64,000 bases of DNA, from positions 62,001 through 126,000 of the forward strand of contig NZ_BCTU01000021.1 of NCBI RefSeq assembly GCF_001590925.1, in the 5' to 3' direction. Under the pieces are notes generated by a model, which was given only the letters and a program-made list of their open reading frames with translations, ran no database searches and was not told the origin of the DNA. Below are positions 28,775 through 40,269 of this stretch, one piece after another (position 1 is the first letter of the stretch; every line of letters starts with the position of its first letter). Position numbers and translations under genes: made by a program. This DNA comes from Serratia plymuthica NBRC 102599. Lineage in GTDB: Bacteria; Pseudomonadota; Gammaproteobacteria; Enterobacterales; Enterobacteriaceae.

Positions 28775-30019
28775 TCACCATCCAGAGGGCAGATAGCCTA
28801 ACAATGACGCAATAGCGTATACCGCACTGGCCAGATACAGCAGCACGATGCTGATCTGCAACAGCGGATGGGTGATCCAGTTGCACTGCCAGCGCGGCGT
28901 TTGGTCACCGTGCTTGCGCGCCCCTCGCAGGATCAGCATCGGCATAATCGACAGGATCACCCCACTGAACACCCCAGCGAAATACAGCGCGTTAACGAAC
29001 GACACCAGGCCGCTGTAAGCCAGCGCGAACGGGGGGACCACCACCAGCAACAGCACGCCGAAACGGCGCAGCGGTTGCTCGTCATTGCCCAGCCTGAATT
29101 TGTCGAAAATATTGGTCAGGAAGCTGCCGCCCAAGCCCCAGTAAGAGGTCAGCATCGCGCACAGAGCAAAGATATTGGCGGAGAAGAACGCCCACTGCCC
29201 GAGAGCCTGCCCCCAAGAGATGGTCGCCACGTCGGAGATATTATTCAGCCCGCTGAGGGCAATCACCGACATCGGCACCGCCGCCAGCAGCACGAAGGTT
29301 ACCGCCATGCCGACGATAATCGCCTTCGGCAGCTGTTCCGGCTTATCCGAGAAGCCACGCGCCATTTCCGGCACTATGTACTGCGCCGAGAAGCAGAACA
29401 CCACCACGTTGAATACCGGCACCATAAAGCGCCAGTCGCCGTTCAGCAGGTTGCGCATCTGGGTGGTGTCTTTCAGCAGTGTGGCCGCCACCAGCGCGGT
29501 CAACATCACCACCATGCCAATACTGATAAATTTCTCGCCGCGGCCAATCGCCTTCAGCCCCAGGTACAACACCCCTGCAGCGGGAACGAAAAACAGCAGG
29601 CTGCCGATGGCCGGCGAGATACCGAACAGAGATTGCAGCAGCTTGCCGCTGCCGGTCATGTACGCGGTCAACGCCCCGACGCTGTTGACGCACACCGAAG
29701 CGAACATCAGCCAGGCGCCAATACCGCCGACATAGCGTTTCGCCAGCCCGCTTAATTGCAGGTGGGCACGGGTACGCAGGGTGGATTCGGCGACGTACAG
29801 CATGGTGATGGTGGTCAGGCTCCCCACCAGCACCAGCCAGAACAGCAGCGGTAAAAAACCGGCTTTGCTGGAGGCATAAGCGATGGACAATACGCCGGCG
29901 CCGATATTGGTGCCGACAATCATCGCCACCCCTTCGAGGAAACTCAGTGATTTGGCGGGTGCAGACGTTCGCACCCCGGCGGCAAGCGCCGGAGAAATAG
30001 AGATGTTTTCAGAAGACAT
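28775..30019 (-). CDS. HAAAP-family amino acid permease
   Basis: The 414-residue protein has about 11 hydrophobic segments and the start of hydroxy/aromatic amino acid permeases (FLEGVAMIVGTNIGAGVLSIAY, in part GVAMIVGTNIGAGVLSIAY). The family takes up Trp, Tyr, Ser or Thr by proton symport in E. coli. It starts 58 bases after gabD on the same strand, so it likely belongs to the gab operon, where E. coli has the unrelated APC-type GabP. That context suggests GABA or a related amino acid as substrate, which is inference. Confidence 0.85.
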   Translation of the reverse strand: MSSENISISPALAAGVRTSAPAKSLSFLEGVAMIVGTNIGAGVLSIAYASSKAGFLPLLFWLVLVGSLTTITMLYVAESTLRTRAHLQLSGLAKRYVGGIGAWLMFASVCVNSVGALTAYMTGSGKLLQSLFGISPAIGSLLFFVPAAGVLYLGLKAIGRGEKFISIGMVVMLTALVAATLLKDTTQMRNLLNGDWRFMVPVFNVVVFCFSAQYIVPEMARGFSDKPEQLPKAIIVGMAVTFVLLAAVPMSVIALSGLNNISDVATISWGQALGQWAFFSANIFALCAMLTSYWGLGGSFLTNIFDKFRLGNDEQPLRRFGVLLLVVVPPFALAYSGLVSFVNALYFAGVFSGVILSIMPMLILRGARKHGDQTPRWQCNWITHPLLQISIVLLYLASAVYAIASLLGYLPSGW

Positions 30020-30077
30020 GCAGCATCCTTTGTTGCCCGGCGGCTCCGGCCACCGGGACAGGTTAATTTCCCGGTGG

Positions 30078-31532
30078 TTAACAGCTCACATCGATACACA
30101 GGTATTTCAGCTCCAGATATTCTTCAATGCCGTAACGCGATCCTTCACGTCCGAGTCCTGACTGCTTCACACCGCCAAACGGCGCGACCTCATTGGAGAT
30201 CAGCCCGGTGTTGATGCCGACCATGCCGTATTCCAGCGCTTCCGGTACTCGCCACTGGCGCGAGGCACTCTGCGTAAACAGATAAGCGGCCAGACCGAAT
30301 TCGGTGTCGTTGGCCATGGCGATCGCTTCCGCCTCATCATGGAAACGGAACAGCGGCGCCACCGGGCCAAAGGTTTCTTCCCGGGCGAAGCGCATTTTTT
30401 GCGTCACGCCGGTCACCACCGTCGGTTGGAAGAAGGTACGGCCCAGCTCGTGCGGCTGCCCGCCGATAGCAATCTGCGCGCCTTTGATCAGCGCATCGTC
30501 AATGTGGCTCTGCACTTTATCCACCGCGTCCTGATCGATCAGCGGCCCCTGGGTGGTGCCTTCATGGCTGCCGTCACCGACCTTCAGTTGCTCAACCGCC
30601 GCCACCAGCTTGTCCACCAAACGGTCATAGATGCCGTCCTGCACGTAGATGCGGTTGGCGCAGACGCAGGTCTGGCCGCTGTTACGGAACTTGGAGGCCA
30701 TGATGCCCGCCACCGCCGCGTCCAGATTGGCGTCGTCGAAAACGATCACCGGCGCGTTGCCCCCCAGCTCCAGCGACAGCTTTTTAATCGTCGGCGCGCA
30801 CTGCGCCATCAGAATGCGGCCGACCTCGGTCGAACCGGTAAAGCTCAGTTTGCGCACCACCGGGCTGTCGCACAGCACCTTGCCCACCTGCGCCGCGTCG
30901 CCGGTCACCACCTGCAACACGCCCGGCGGAATGCCGGCATCCTGCGCCAGCTTCGCCAACGCCAACGCGGTCAGCGGCGTCTGTTCGGCCGGTTTGACGA
31001 TCATCGCGCAGCCCGCAGCCAACGCCGGCGCCACCTTGCGGGTGATCATCGCCGCCGGGAAGTTCCACGGCGTGATCGCCGCGCAAACGCCGATCGGCTG
31101 TTTCACTACCACCAGGCGCTGCGAGGCCAGCGGCGCCTGCAACACGGCACCGTCGACACGCTTGGCCTCTTCGGCGAACCAGGTAATAAACGAAGCGGCA
31201 TAGGCGACTTCACCGCGCGCTTCCGCCAGCGATTTACCCTGCTCGGCGGTCATCAGTTGCGCCAAATCCTCCTGGGCCGCCAGCACCTTGTCGGCCCAGG
31301 CCAGCAACAGCACGGAGCGCTGTTTGGCGGTCAGCTGTTTCCAGCCCTGCTGCGCCAACTGCGCCGCGTTAATCGCCTGCTGCGTTTCTTCTTCGCTGAC
31401 CAACGGAATGCTTGCCAGCTCAGCACCGGTCGCCGGGTTGATGACCGCTTCACGCTGGCCGCTCAAGGCGTCGCACCACTCACCGTTAATCAAACACTGG
31501 CTGCGCAGCAGCTCGGGATTATTCAGTTTCAT
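30078..31532 (-). CDS. gabD: NADP-dependent succinate-semialdehyde dehydrogenase
   Basis: GabD oxidises succinate semialdehyde to succinate, the second step of GABA use. The 484-residue aldehyde dehydrogenase has the NAD(P) site WNFPAAMITRKVAPALAAG, the general base in LELGGNAPVIVFDDA, and the nucleophile Cys in SGQTCVCANR. The C terminus PFGGVKQSGLGREGSRYGIE is typical. It starts 13 bases after gabT, so they are co-translated. A broader substrate such as glutarate semialdehyde cannot be excluded. Confidence 0.93.
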   Translation of the reverse strand: MKLNNPELLRSQCLINGEWCDALSGQREAVINPATGAELASIPLVSEEETQQAINAAQLAQQGWKQLTAKQRSVLLLAWADKVLAAQEDLAQLMTAEQGKSLAEARGEVAYAASFITWFAEEAKRVDGAVLQAPLASQRLVVVKQPIGVCAAITPWNFPAAMITRKVAPALAAGCAMIVKPAEQTPLTALALAKLAQDAGIPPGVLQVVTGDAAQVGKVLCDSPVVRKLSFTGSTEVGRILMAQCAPTIKKLSLELGGNAPVIVFDDANLDAAVAGIMASKFRNSGQTCVCANRIYVQDGIYDRLVDKLVAAVEQLKVGDGSHEGTTQGPLIDQDAVDKVQSHIDDALIKGAQIAIGGQPHELGRTFFQPTVVTGVTQKMRFAREETFGPVAPLFRFHDEAEAIAMANDTEFGLAAYLFTQSASRQWRVPEALEYGMVGINTGLISNEVAPFGGVKQSGLGREGSRYGIEEYLELKYLCIDVSC

Positions 31533-31545
31533 TGCCGGTCACTCC

Positions 31546-32811
31546 TTATTGGGCCAACGCGCGGGAAAGAATGCCCAGCGCCTGGGTGAACTGCTCCTCA
31601 GGGATGGTCAACGGATACAGGAATCGGATCACGTTGCCGTTCACACCGCAGCTCAACAGCAGCAGGCCCTCTTCCAGCGCCTTCTGCTGTACCTGACGGG
31701 TGATCTCCGCCGAAGGCTTGCCGGTCGCCGGATCCTTGAACTCCACCGCCACCATTGAACCCTGCGCGCGAATATCCGCGATCGCCGGGCTGGTTTTGCG
31801 CGCCTGTTGCAGCACTTCCACCAAATGCTGGCCCAAACGTTGGGAACGCTGGCACAGCTGTTCTTCGTCAATCACGTCCAGCACCGCAAGTGCCGCAGCC
31901 ACCGCCAGCGGGTTACCGGCATAAGTGCCGCCCAACCCGCCCGGCGCCGGGGCGTCCATCACGTCGGCACGGCCGGCCACCGCCGACAGCGGCATACCGC
32001 CCGCCAGGCTTTTCGCCATGGTGATCAGATCCGGTTTCACCGCGTAATGCTCCATGGCAAACAGCTTGCCGGTACGGGCAAAACCGGTCTGCACTTCGTC
32101 GGCAATCAGCAAAATGCCGTGCTGGTCGCACAGTTCGCGCAGCGCCTGCATAAAATCGGCCGGCGCAATGTTGAAACCGCCCTCGCCCTGCACCGGTTCC
32201 AGCACAATGGCGGCCACTTGTTTGGGATCGATATCCGCCTTAAAGATGCGCTCCAGGCTGTTCATCGCGTCTTCGGTGGTCACGCCATACAGCGCATTCG
32301 GATACTGGCCGTGGAACACCGAACCGGGGAAGGGCCCGAAGCCCAGCTTGTATGGCGCCACTTTGCCGGTCAGCGCCATGGTCATGTAAGTACGGCCATG
32401 GAAACCGCCGCCAAAGGTGATCAGGCCTGGCCGGCCGGTATAGGCGCGGGCGATTTTGACCGCGTTTTCCACTGCTTCTGCGCCGGTGGTGAACAACGCG
32501 GTTTTACAAGGGCCTTCGATCGGTGCGCGCTGGTTGATGCGCTCTGCCAACGCGACATAGCTTTCGTAAGGAACGATTTGGTAAGCGGTGTGAGTGAAGG
32601 CCTGCAGTTGCCGTTCAATGGCGGCGATCACCTTCGGATGCCGGTGTCCGGTATTCAGAACAGCAATACCGGAAGCGAAATCGATAACCTCATTGCCTTC
32701 TACGTCCCACAGCGTGGCGTTCTCCGCACGCTCGGCGTAAAAACCGCACATCACGCCAATCCCGCGTGGGGTGGCATCCTGACGACGTTGATTCAGTTCT
32801 GCGTTTTTCAT
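31546..32811 (-). CDS. gabT: 4-aminobutyrate aminotransferase
   Basis: GabT moves the amino group of GABA to 2-oxoglutarate using pyridoxal phosphate. The 421-residue class III transaminase shows TTGAEAVENAVKIARAYTGR (phosphate site), FHGRTYMTMALTGK, LIADEVQTGFARTGK and the cofactor Lys in TMAKSLAGGMPLSAV. The ATG at 32811 follows GGAGAG; a longer in-frame start at 32865 reaches into the divergent promoter region. It is the first gene of the leftward operon gabT-gabD-permease. Confidence 0.92.
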   Translation of the reverse strand: MKNAELNQRRQDATPRGIGVMCGFYAERAENATLWDVEGNEVIDFASGIAVLNTGHRHPKVIAAIERQLQAFTHTAYQIVPYESYVALAERINQRAPIEGPCKTALFTTGAEAVENAVKIARAYTGRPGLITFGGGFHGRTYMTMALTGKVAPYKLGFGPFPGSVFHGQYPNALYGVTTEDAMNSLERIFKADIDPKQVAAIVLEPVQGEGGFNIAPADFMQALRELCDQHGILLIADEVQTGFARTGKLFAMEHYAVKPDLITMAKSLAGGMPLSAVAGRADVMDAPAPGGLGGTYAGNPLAVAAALAVLDVIDEEQLCQRSQRLGQHLVEVLQQARKTSPAIADIRAQGSMVAVEFKDPATGKPSAEITRQVQQKALEEGLLLLSCGVNGNVIRFLYPLTIPEEQFTQALGILSRALAQ

Positions 32812-32842
32812 GCTGTTCTCTCCGGTCGGTGTCCGTTGTACG

Positions 32843-32899
32843 TTTCGTTCACATTCGTGAAACAATGACGTTTATTTACACAGGATGTGGCCCTATAAT
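32843..32899 (+). promoter_or_regulatory. gabR promoter -10 and candidate operator
   Basis: A perfect TATAAT lies at 32894-32899, 34 bases before the regulator's start codon. No good -35 is seen at 16-18 bases. Upstream, TTCAC and GTGAA form an inverted repeat around ATTC, inside the 120-base region shared with gabT. This is the expected place for regulator binding; the exact site is inference. Confidence 0.4.
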
Positions 32900-32932
32900 C
32901 GAGTGCCAGTTACGATTAATTGAGGGATCCAA

Positions 32933-34402
32933 TTGCGCTCACTGAGTGGTGACCTGTTATTGCAGCGCCTCGGCGAACAGCCCGATGATAAGCTGCACAA
33001 GCGGCTGTATAACGCGATCCGCACCAGCATTTTGGACGGCAGTTTGCCGCCCTCCAGCCGCCTGCCCGCCTCGCGCGATCTGGCGCAGGAACTCAGGCTG
33101 TCACGCAACACCGTATTAACCGTTTATGAACAACTTCTGGCGGAAGGTTATGTTTTGGCACGCGCTGGCAGCGGCACATTCGTCGCCGAAACCGTGCCGG
33201 ACAGCTGTTTATCTACCGTCAGCGCCCCCGCAGGCAGTGACGGAGAACAACGGCGCATTGAGCTGTCGGCACGGGGCTCCACCCTGCTGCATCACGCCAG
33301 CGCCAGCCCCAAACAGTGGGGCGCGTTTATCCCCGGCGTACCCGACGTCAACGCCTTTCCTCACCAGCTGTTCAGCAAGATCCAGGCGCGCATCAGCCGC
33401 CGCCCCGTCCCACAGCGGCTGACCTACAGTAATCAGGGCGGCAGCCCGGAGTTGCAGCATGCATTGGTGGACTATCTGCGCGTGGCGCGCTCGGTGCGCT
33501 GCTCGCCGGAGCAAATTTTGATTACCGAAGGCATTCATCAGGCGATAGATCTGGTGACGCGCATGCTGTGCAATCCGGGCGACGACGCGTGGATTGAAGA
33601 ACCGGGCTATTGGGGGATCCGCAATATTCTGCGGATGAACGACGTGAATATCTGCCCACTGGGGGTCGATGAGGCCGGCATGGTGCCGCCGGAGCAGCCA
33701 ACCGACGCGCCACGGCTGATTTTCGTCACCCCATCGCACCAGTATCCGCTGGGATCGGTGATGAGCCTGGCGCGGCGGCAGCGGTTGCTGGCATTGGCGC
33801 GCAACGGCGGCAGCTGGATTGTCGAAGACGACTACGACAGCGAGTTCCGCTTTTCCGGCCAGCCCATCCCGGCGCTGCAAGGGCTGGAAGCCGATGCGCC
33901 GGTGATTTATATCGGCACCTTCAGCAAGACGCTCTACCCGGCGCTGCGGCTGGGTTACGTGGTGCTGCCAAAACCCTTGATGACGGCGCTGAAAACCGCG
34001 CACGCCGAACTGTATCGCGGCGGTCACCTGCTGATCCAGACCGCGCTGGCGCAGTTTATTCAGGAAGGCCACTACACCGCGCATATTCGCCGCATGCGGC
34101 TGCTGTATGCCCGGCGGCGGGCGTTTCTGACCGCGTTGATTGAGCAGCATCTGGGCAAGCAGGCGTTGAGCGAATTCAACAACAACGCCGGGCTGCACCT
34201 GATCCTGAACCTGCCGGACGAAGCCGACGACGTGGCGATCGCCGCCGCCGCCAGCGCACGTGGCGTGCTGGTGCGGCCACTGTCGCGTTACTACATGCTG
34301 CCCAACCACCGCCGCGGCTTGCTGATGGGCTTCGCCTGCGTGCCGGAGGAACAGATGGCCGCCGCCTTTACCCTGCTGCTGCAATGCATTACAGCGCCCT
34401 GA
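32933..34402 (+). CDS. MocR/GabR-type regulator (GntR HTH fused to aminotransferase fold)
   Basis: The 489-residue protein has an N-terminal winged helix of the GntR class (LPASRDLAQELRLSRNTVLT near residue 44) and a C-terminal type I aminotransferase domain with the cofactor Lys in IGTFSKTLYPALRLGY. Such regulators sense GABA or PLP; GabR activates gabTD. Divergence from gabT supports a GabR role here. The start is TTG at 32933, six bases after GAGGG; an in-frame TGA at 32921 rules out any start further upstream. Its last 14 bases overlap the convergent ABC-F gene. Confidence 0.88.
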   Translation: MRSLSGDLLLQRLGEQPDDKLHKRLYNAIRTSILDGSLPPSSRLPASRDLAQELRLSRNTVLTVYEQLLAEGYVLARAGSGTFVAETVPDSCLSTVSAPAGSDGEQRRIELSARGSTLLHHASASPKQWGAFIPGVPDVNAFPHQLFSKIQARISRRPVPQRLTYSNQGGSPELQHALVDYLRVARSVRCSPEQILITEGIHQAIDLVTRMLCNPGDDAWIEEPGYWGIRNILRMNDVNICPLGVDEAGMVPPEQPTDAPRLIFVTPSHQYPLGSVMSLARRQRLLALARNGGSWIVEDDYDSEFRFSGQPIPALQGLEADAPVIYIGTFSKTLYPALRLGYVVLPKPLMTALKTAHAELYRGGHLLIQTALAQFIQEGHYTAHIRRMRLLYARRRAFLTALIEQHLGKQALSEFNNNAGLHLILNLPDEADDVAIAAAASARGVLVRPLSRYYMLPNHRRGLLMGFACVPEEQMAAAFTLLLQCITAP

Positions 34403-36008
34403 ACTGCCAGCTCCCGTCCTGCCAATGCAGGCGATGAGTCAGTTTCAGCGCCCGCAGGAAGTCTTCATCGTGCGAGACCACCAGCATCGCACCGGGAAAC
34501 TCCGCCAGCGCGGCCTCGATGGCCAGTGACGAAGCCAGATCCAAATGGTTGGTCGGCTCGTCCAGCAACAGCAATTGCGCTGGCTCCTTACGCCACAGCG
34601 CACAGGCCAGCGCCGCCTTCAGCCTTTCTCCGCCGCTCAGCGCCGCCAACGGTAACCTGATCCGTTCCGCACCGAGTTGCAACTGCGCCAGCTGGGTGCG
34701 CAACGCCCCCTCGGCCAGCGGAGAATCCTGCAACCCCAGCAGCGCCATCACCGATAACCGCGAATCGAACTGCGACAGGGTTTGATCGAGGTAAGCCATT
34801 GGCAGCGGGCAGTGAACGTGGCCGGACACCGCCACCACCTGGCCGAGGATCACCTTCAGCAACGTGGATTTTCCGCAGCCGTTCGGGCCAGTCAGCGCTA
34901 CGCGCATGGGTCCGTCGATGCGCATATCCAGCGGCGGCGCACTGACAAAAGGCAGTTGCAGTTGCTCGAGCACCAACACCTGCTTGCCCGCCATCACCGC
35001 GCTGCCTGGCAGGGTCAACATCACCGGGCTGTCTTCTTCCACCCGCTGGTATGCCTCGCGCACGGCGGCATCGAGACTGCCTTTTTGGTCCTGATGCTGT
35101 TTGCGCAGCGTGCCGAGACTCTCTTTGGCCGCCGCTTTGTAGGCCACGCGTTCGAAAGAGGCGATATTCAGCGTATCGACGGTTTTCAGCGTTTGGGCTG
35201 AGCGCCGCTGGCTGATGTCGTGCTCTTTCTGCTGCCGGGCACGAGTGCGTTTGCGTTCCTGCCGCGCATGTTCCCAGCCTGCTCGCGCCGCCTGCCGCTC
35301 CAAATCGCGCTGCCGGCGATAGTCATCGTAGTTGCCGCCGTAGCTGTGCAGCCCATCGGGCGTCAGCTCAACGATGCGCGCCATACGCGCCAGCAGTTGT
35401 CGATCGTGGCTGGCAACCAGCAGCCCGCCGCGCCACTGCGCCAACTGCCGGTACAGCCAGTCGCGCCCGTCGGCATCAAGGTGGTTGGTCGGTTCATCCA
35501 GCAGCAAGCAATCCGCACCGCCCAGCATCGCGCCACACAGCGCCGCACGCATTCGCTCCCCGCCGCTCAGGGACCCGGCCGGTCGCAGCGGATCGAACTC
35601 AGGTAATCCGGCGGCAGCGAAGGCGGCGTGCAGACGATCGATCAGATCCCACTGCCCTTCCAGGCGATCGATATCGTCCGCCAACGGGCGCCCCTGCTCA
35701 ATGCGGGCCAGCGCGGCAAACACCTCGCCATAACCCAGCAGCTGCGCCAGCGTGATCTGCGCTGCGATCTCCGGCTGTTGAGCCACATAGGCCAGAGAAG
35801 CATGCGTTTCCACATGTCCGCTCCCCGGTTGATCCAGGCCGGCGATCAGGCGCAGCAGACGGGTTTTGCCGACGCCGTTACGCCCAACCAGGCCACAGTG
35901 TTGTTGATCGAAAGTGAGATCCAGCGGGCCGAACAGCGTTTCGCCGTCAGCAAACTGGCAGGTCAGTTGGTGTAAAACAAAATAAGGGGATTGCGCAAAA
36001 TGAGCCAT
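34389..36008 (-). CDS. ABC-F family ATPase
   Basis: The 539-residue protein has two ATPase domains without membrane segments. The first has GLVGRNGVGKTRLL, LSGGERMRAALCGAM and LLLDEPTNHLDADGRDWL. The second, from about residue 335, has LTGPNGCGKSTLL, LSGGERLKAALACAL and LLLDEPTNHLD. A charged linker of about 90 residues lies between (ERKRTRARQQKEHDISQRRS). ABC-F proteins act on the ribosome, as translation factors or antibiotic-resistance factors; the subtype is not clear to me. ATG 36008 follows AGGAG by 5 bases. Confidence 0.9.
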   Translation of the reverse strand: MAHFAQSPYFVLHQLTCQFADGETLFGPLDLTFDQQHCGLVGRNGVGKTRLLRLIAGLDQPGSGHVETHASLAYVAQQPEIAAQITLAQLLGYGEVFAALARIEQGRPLADDIDRLEGQWDLIDRLHAAFAAAGLPEFDPLRPAGSLSGGERMRAALCGAMLGGADCLLLDEPTNHLDADGRDWLYRQLAQWRGGLLVASHDRQLLARMARIVELTPDGLHSYGGNYDDYRRQRDLERQAARAGWEHARQERKRTRARQQKEHDISQRRSAQTLKTVDTLNIASFERVAYKAAAKESLGTLRKQHQDQKGSLDAAVREAYQRVEEDSPVMLTLPGSAVMAGKQVLVLEQLQLPFVSAPPLDMRIDGPMRVALTGPNGCGKSTLLKVILGQVVAVSGHVHCPLPMAYLDQTLSQFDSRLSVMALLGLQDSPLAEGALRTQLAQLQLGAERIRLPLAALSGGERLKAALACALWRKEPAQLLLLDEPTNHLDLASSLAIEAALAEFPGAMLVVSHDEDFLRALKLTHRLHWQDGSWQFRAL

Positions 36009-38332
<2,324 letters not shown>

Positions 38333-38346
38333 TAAATACCCCTTAA

Positions 38347-38367
38347 GGGGCGCATGCATTGCGCCCC
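38347..38367. terminator. hairpin between convergent fadH and rlmG
   Basis: The arms GGGGCGC and GCGCCCC surround a 7-base loop 15 bases after the fadH stop and 8 bases before the rlmG stop. There is no T-run, so termination is uncertain. Confidence 0.4.
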
Positions 38368-38374
38368 CGGTTAC

Positions 38375-39514
38375 TCAATAGCGTGCGCCGGATTTCACCG
38401 CTTTCAGGATCACAAATTTCTTGTTGGATGCCACAAGGGTGCAGTTACCAAACAGACGCTTCAGCTTCTGGTGATAATCCAGATGACGGTTGCCGACGAT
38501 GCGCAGCTCGCCGCCCACCTGCAGGCAACGCTTGGCGTCGCAGAACATCTGCCAGGCAGTATGATCGGTGATCGCATGCTGCTGGTGGAACGGTGGGTTG
38601 CACAGTACCGCCTGCACGCTTTCACGCTCAATCCCCGCCAACGAGTTATTCACTTCAAACTGACAGCGATCCAGCTCCTGCGGCAGGTTGTGCTCCACGT
38701 TCAACTCGCTGGACGCCACCGCCATATAGGACTCATCGACAAAGCTCATCTGCGCTTGCGGGTTCTGCACCAGCGCGGCCAGGCCAATAACGCCGTTACC
38801 GCAGCCGAGATCGACAATGTGACCGTCCAGATCGTGCGGCAGATTTTCCAGGAACAGACGAGCGCCAATATCCAGGCTGCCGCGTGAGAACACGTTGGCA
38901 TGGTTGTGGATCAGCCAATCGGTGCCGTCCAGCGTCCAGTTGGTGGTTTCCGGTGCCGCCGGTGGCACGATGTCCGCCACTTCGCAGTGGATCAGGCGCG
39001 CTTTTTTCCACGCCAGGCTGGTGCGCGTCGGCCCCAGTACCTTTTCAAACAACTGCATGGTTGAAGTATGCACATCGCGTGCCTTGGCTCCGGCGATGAT
39101 CACCGTGTCCGGCGCCACCACGTTGCGCAGCGAACGCAGTTGCTGTTCCAGCAGCGCCAGCGCCTTGGGAATGCGGATCAACACCACTGCCGGTGATGCA
39201 GGCAGTTCGGCGAGGCTGTCCAGCAGCGTAACCTGCTCCGGATCCAGCTCATTGAGCTTCAGGTTATGGCGCGTAGCCAGCTGACTCATGTAGGAATCGC
39301 TGATGCTGTAGGGCTGATGGCCGTGCAGCGCACAGGCCAGCGTGCCGAAGTTGTCGTTGAAAATCAGCACCGGACGACCGCCAATGTCTACATTTTCAAG
39401 CTGTTGCAGCAAATATTCGTCTGCCGCTTCCCACGCCTGCAATTGGGTGGATTCTTCCTGTTGGGGATAACGCTCCAGCTCAAGTTGCTGTGTTCCCAGA
39501 TCGAGTTGGCTCAT
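38375..39514 (-). CDS. rlmG: 23S rRNA m2G1835 methyltransferase
   Basis: RlmG methylates the exocyclic amine of G1835 in 23S rRNA. The 379-residue protein has a degenerate N-terminal methyltransferase-like domain and a catalytic C-terminal domain from about residue 190. That domain holds the SAM site [16 protein letters not shown] and the guanine-N2 motif [12 protein letters not shown]. The length matches the family. It is divergent from ygjP, as in E. coli. Confidence 0.95.
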   Translation of the reverse strand: MSQLDLGTQQLELERYPQQEESTQLQAWEAADEYLLQQLENVDIGGRPVLIFNDNFGTLACALHGHQPYSISDSYMSQLATRHNLKLNELDPEQVTLLDSLAELPASPAVVLIRIPKALALLEQQLRSLRNVVAPDTVIIAGAKARDVHTSTMQLFEKVLGPTRTSLAWKKARLIHCEVADIVPPAAPETTNWTLDGTDWLIHNHANVFSRGSLDIGARLFLENLPHDLDGHIVDLGCGNGVIGLAALVQNPQAQMSFVDESYMAVASSELNVEHNLPQELDRCQFEVNNSLAGIERESVQAVLCNPPFHQQHAITDHTAWQMFCDAKRCLQVGGELRIVGNRHLDYHQKLKRLFGNCTLVASNKKFVILKAVKSGARY

Positions 39515-39660
39515 TGCCCCTCCTGACTGATAAAATTTGGGCTGTTTATCCCCTAAAAACGTCCATCAGTAAAATGTTTTTTCGGATAAATTGCCCTTTG
39601 CGGGCTTTGCGCGAAAAAACGTCATAGAATAGCCCGCTGAATTGCCGCCAATACGGGAAG

Positions 39661-40170
39661 ATGATGTCCGAACTGACTTACCTGCAGGGTTACCCTGAAC
39701 ATCTGCAAAGCCAGGTGCAGCAGTTGATCGACCAGCAGCGGCTGGGGGATGTGCTGTTGCAGCGCTATCCGCAGGTGCATGATTGCACCACCGACAAGTC
39801 GCTTTATCAGTATACCGTCGATCTGAAAAACCAGTATCTGCGCAACGCCCAGCCGCTGAGCAAAGTGGCCTACGACGGTAAAATCCAGGTGATGAAACAC
39901 GCGCTTGGCATGCACACCGCCATTTCACGCGTGCAGGGGGGCAAGCTGAAGGCCAAGGCGGAAATCCGCGTGGCGACGGTGTTCAAGCTGGCGCCGGAGC
40001 CGTTTCTGCGCATGATCGTGGTGCATGAGCTGGCGCACCTGAAAGAGAAGGATCACAACAAGGCCTTCTACAGCCTTTGCTGCCATATGGAGCCGAATTA
40101 CCATCAGTTGGAATTCGACACCCGGCTGTACCTGACCCACCTCTCCGTATTTGGCGATCTGTATGCATAG
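39661..40170 (+). CDS. ygjP: YgjP, zincin-like (DUF45) protein
   Basis: The 169-residue protein (168 if the second ATG at 39664 is used) has the metallopeptidase-like motif HELAHLKEKDHNKAFY near residue 120, with three potential metal-binding His. Close relatives of E. coli YgjP were described as UTP pyrophosphatases despite the peptidase-like fold. The sequence LKAKAEIRVATVFKLAPEPF is strongly conserved. It is a single gene between rlmG and ygjR. Confidence 0.9.
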   Translation: MMSELTYLQGYPEHLQSQVQQLIDQQRLGDVLLQRYPQVHDCTTDKSLYQYTVDLKNQYLRNAQPLSKVAYDGKIQVMKHALGMHTAISRVQGGKLKAKAEIRVATVFKLAPEPFLRMIVVHELAHLKEKDHNKAFYSLCCHMEPNYHQLEFDTRLYLTHLSVFGDLYA

Positions 40171-40269
40171 CAGGATTCGCCTTCGGTAATTGCCGTGATA
40201 ATCTGATTCTTTCTACCCTATGCAGCACTTGAGTTCATAGGGTATAGGGCTTGGGAACCGGAGATATCT

